NCBI GenBank assembly: GCA_013398055.1
Contig: VZRS01005498.1
Location: forward strand, 310,001 to 374,000
Direction of reading: 5' to 3'
Length of the DNA: 64,000 nucleotides
Origin: Ifrita kowaldi
Lineage: Eukaryota; Chordata; Aves; Passeriformes; Cinclosomatidae
Below, piece after piece: positions 60,271 to 64,000 of the stretch. The number at the start of each line of letters is the position of its first letter. The stretch's first letter is position 1. A model generated the notes under the pieces. The model did no database searches and had not been told where the DNA came from. It saw only the letters and a list, made by a program, of their open reading frames with translations. The position numbers and the translations under genes were made by a program.

Positions 60271-63200
60271 CCAGTCAGAGGGACATTGCCATGATATCCC
60301 GGGTCTAACAGCTATCCTGAGCTGTCCAGCTAGTCATGTCATAATCACGTCCCGTCACCACAGTTAACTTTGGCGAGGGTTTTTATTTTAATATCCAGTT
60401 TTGGAAAGGAACATAAATATTAATAGCAGCTGATTGTTGTTGTGCTGATGCGACCAAGACTGCTTTTCACTCACTTTTACCAGGAATATTTTCAAACTTT
60501 AGTTTTCAGAGAAACCCAAACTGCTGCTGCCCAGAGAGATAGGGAATACAACAGAGGATATGACCTTTCTGAATGTTTTCTTATCAGGCAGCATAAGTAC
60601 TGTATGTCCCACTAAGCTGCTTCAATAGAACCTTGTCAAGTTATCACATTACTCGACATGTTGCTGATAATGAATACATAAAAGCTTTAGATATTGAGAA
60701 CTCGGAGGAAATAAATAAGATTTACGGAAAAACTGCTCAACATATATCCCAGGGCCATGGGTTTTTTTTTTCCATGTGGATTGTGTGCTGCCTTTAGTCC
60801 CTTAGATAAATGGGATGATGCAAGAGTTTCAGCTTCTTGAAATGTAAAGTGCAGATGCGAGCAGATAAATGAAGCAAGTAAATGGTCATCTATCTCCATT
60901 GTGGAGAACTCAATCACATTGTAACCGTATCAGCCTTCTTCTCCAAAAGTGCCTGATATTTTCCTTTTCTGCTACCACCTGCTCCTCTAGCTCTGGGTGA
61001 TATCTGCAATATCTTCTCTTGTCCTGTACTCTTAGGAGTGTTGAGTGTTGGGGAAGAGTTCATATTCATCTTTGTAATTTTGCCTTAGATTTCTTCTGGT
61101 GACTTTGAGGAATTAAAGCAACAAACCCAAAAAACCAAAATGCAGTAGAGAGGACCAGGACCAACAGCATTAACCCCTCGTATCACTGTGGTAGGAAGTG
61201 GCCTGAAGGCTTAGGAATCAAACAGCACTTGCTGAGAGGCTGCCCAGAGTTTCTCAACTGGTCCCCTCCCCAGCAGGAGGGAACACGTGGGATGGGAAAC
61301 TCCAGGTGCCGTTCAAGAGGAATAGGGTGACTTACCCCCTCACTCCGTTTCTGAAATTATGCACTGGTAGTCATGTGGCTTTGGAATGGTTTTGGTTAAT
61401 TAATTCCATGTTCTACCTGGGTCTGGAAGGCTGTATGTCTCCCATCTGTCCTGAAAACAGCCTGACACTGGCTGAGATTTCATGTTTGCTTTATTAACAG
61501 TCTCCCAGTAGAGCTGGGCAATAAGAGCTGACAGTGTTGACATGATTTGTTGCAAATAAGCATCTGAACTTTGGATGCAGCTTTTGATAGCTATCAAGGA
61601 TTTATTCAACAAGAACTGTTTGTGTGCTTTTGACTGTAGAAGGTAAATTAATACCTTCTGAATCTGATCTCCACAAATTCTGACTTGGAAGAGCTGTAAA
61701 ATTCTTGACAGTTATCTTCTTAAATAAATACATAATCGAGTATTTTTAGTAATCTCTGCTTCAAAAATATGCATTCTGTTGCCTGTCTAATTCCTAATTT
61801 TTCATGTTTAGATTAAATAGATCAACTCCTATAGTGAAGATGACTTTGAGATTAACTTCAAGCTTACTCATTTAGTAGACTACTGTATGCTTAAAGCATA
61901 AAATAAGAAACTATTATTTCCCCATTTTAAAATGACTCCAAGCACCTGCAATTTACTAACCTGAGAAAAGACACCCATGGAAGTTGTTCTTTGTTTCTAT
62001 CCAATGCCCTGAGTGCCATCTTTCTCCAGAAGGCTGTGCTTTCATTCTGGGCTCCTGTTGTACAGAAAGAGACGTTCTTCAGCTGGTATCTTGGCTGGTT
62101 GAGACTTTTTCTTGTGCTTCAAGTCACCTCTTGTGTTAGACTGATCAGGAGGAAGTGGGAAGCACTGCTCTGGCACAGTGGCTCGCAGTGGCTGTAAGCA
62201 ATGATATCTAACAATGCCCTGAGGAGCTAGTTAAAAAGTGCCTCTCACACTCAGGAAAGAGCTTTAATGGAGCTGCATTAGAAAGCTGTCAGTTGCTTGT
62301 TGGGCAAAACAGACTTTTTTTTTTTTTTTGCACCGTAAGGATTATTGAAGCATTTGTTACACGGTAATTTGGAAATCATAATAAAACATTTCTAATTTCA
62401 CTTCCCCCAGCAAACAACTAATGGATCTAGTGCACAGGAAGTGCAGACAGCATCCTATAGAGCTATGGAATCTTGCTTATGCTCCTAATTGGGAGGGCAG
62501 GGGATAGAAGCTGTAGCTATTTTTTTCTAAGTGTCCTTCCCAGAAACAGATTTTTCGAAGGCAGAGGTAGGAAATAACTTGGTAACTTTTCCACTTGCCT
62601 TAGCCTCTTGGTATGCTTGTACAAACACATTTTAGTGTTGTTCAAATGACACGTTAAATGCTGATGAAGTGTCAGAACTCTAGCCAGGGACTTAAATGTT
62701 GTCAGTACTGCCCCGTAACAGAAACCTTGGTGAAATGGTAACAGACAGATAGAGATTAGGTTTTACAAAGTCCTAAGAGGGTGGCTGGCCAGAAGTGCTT
62801 TGTAGAGGACATTGCTCAGTGACTGTGCAGTCTTACAGGGTCAGAGAGAAATGAGTAATACTTAAAAATGAAAAGAAAAAAAAAGATTTGTTTTCTCAAA
62901 CTGTCTCTTTATGCTTGCTAACATGTATCTTTACCACATTATGGTCCCCATCATGATTTCTCCCTGGAAATGGAGAAGCAGAAATGTGACCCCAGAACTG
63001 CGCACAAGCTTTTTGTAGGTATGATGGAGCTCATATTGCATATTTTTAAGTCCAGCTACCCAAAGATTCATTTTGATATATTTCAGTTAAACTTTAAATG
63101 CAGATCTATAATTAAAAACAAAAAAAACCCCAAAAAATGAATAGCACCACACCATAAAGAGCCTCACATCAAAAAATGGAGAAAGTAATGAAGTGTGATG

Positions 63201-64000
63201 GTTTGGTGAATTTTAACCTTAAGTCATAGTTAAACCTGATCACATACGACCAAAAATGTCAACTGTTTTTTTTTTTTGGTCTGAATTCTTGTGGAATTGG
63301 CATTCCCACTCACCCAAAATGTTACAGGCATAAGGATACAGTAATGATGAAAGTGCATTGGAAAACTCATAAATCTATGGAATGGATTTGCAATTGGAAA
63401 TCCAGAACACTTAGCTGCATCTGAGCAGAAGCAGGTACACCCAAAAATTTCAGTAAAGTTCTCCTTTAAAAAAAGTTCTCCCAACTCCAAACATAAAAAC
63501 ACCCTATCTCTGGAAGATATTTTAAAGAATAGTGATATTCATATATTTTTTTTTTTTTGGTCAGCTAAGAAAAAATTCATGCATTGCACTGTATATTCCA
63601 AACGATATTTGCATGCCAACTTGCTTCCTTGAATTTTGTGACCAAGATGAAAATCATCTTGTGTTTTCCATCTATCACACTGACTGGAACAACCTTTGAT
63701 GAGCTAGGGCTTACATTGTTCAAGCCTGGATATTAGGTGAGCTCTAGCACAGTTTGAGTCATAGATTTGAGCATGGAAAACTCAGGACAGCACGATTTTA
63801 GCTAAGGAGGACATGAATGAACCCTTTGCTTCAAAGGGGAAAGTATAAATACCTAATATTAAATCTCTAAAAAGCAGTCAATGGCATAAGGGACAAAATT
63901 AAAATCTGAGACTGTGAACCCTGCAATTTCTGACTGATACAAAATGGCTGCTGTAGAAGAGCTTTTAGATTCAGAACTTTTCAGCAAATTTTGTCATTCA
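60271..64000. other. AT-rich non-coding DNA
   Basis: No gene is supported. T15 lies at 62315-62329, and further T-runs at about 63265-63277 and 63547-63559. TGTGATGGTTTGG near 63196 again resembles the start of some avian LTRs, but no TATA, AATAAA or terminal CA arrangement was found downstream. A short direct repeat (AAAGTTCTCC, twice) occurs near 63455-63482. Confidence 0.5.

Noticed and set aside
63195..63500. TGTGATGGTTTGG as an LTR start
   Set aside because: Same reasoning: no downstream LTR landmarks within the remaining sequence.

Overview
This window is vertebrate nuclear DNA, most likely from a bird. The main evidence is a 420-bp 3' fragment of a CR1 LINE (17125-17546, minus strand) ending in the family's octamer-type tail, and a second short CR1 3' end at the left edge (1-77). 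One old palindromic MITE-like fossil of a sauropsid type lies at 47874-47961. Interspersed repeats are otherwise few, base composition is AT-rich, and CpG is scarce outside a few patches. CR1 also occurs in crocodilians and turtles, so 'bird' is an inference from the low repeat load and CR1 type.

No protein-coding gene can be supported. The open frames are short (none above about 143 codons, several opening at a non-ATG codon), overlap on both strands, and match no family I recognise. I found no tRNA, rRNA, CRISPR array or operon-like arrangement. The window reads as intergenic DNA or the inside of a very large intron.

Layout. 0-9 kb: AT-rich DNA with a CpG-bearing candidate conserved element near 6.5-6.9 kb, then a TATA-like motif and the only CpG island of the window (about 8.84-9.24 kb). 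9-22 kb: unremarkable DNA, the clear CR1 copy, and a TATA/AATAAA pair at 21.1-21.3 kb that may be an LTR remnant. 22-31 kb: two or three regulatory-looking AT-rich blocks, one directly upstream of a possible 31-nt microexon (26762-26792). 34.5-42 kb: more TAAT-rich blocks, short perfect palindromes, and the best single exon candidate (41936-42004, 69 nt, symmetric). 45-49 kb: an AT microsatellite holding a 40-N assembly gap, a stem-loop, the palindromic MITE fossil, and another candidate conserved element (48.4-48.8 kb). 50-55 kb: moderately GC-rich patches with notable inverted repeats (51.5 and 53.3 kb) and an ORF followed by AATAAA and an A-run (53.7-54.1 kb). 55-64 kb: nothing distinctive except homopolymer tracts and a 23-bp tandem duplication at its start.

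The most reasonable overall reading is a regulatory or intronic 'desert' with one CpG island that could start an unannotated (probably non-coding) transcript. I see no evidence of a new multi-gene system.
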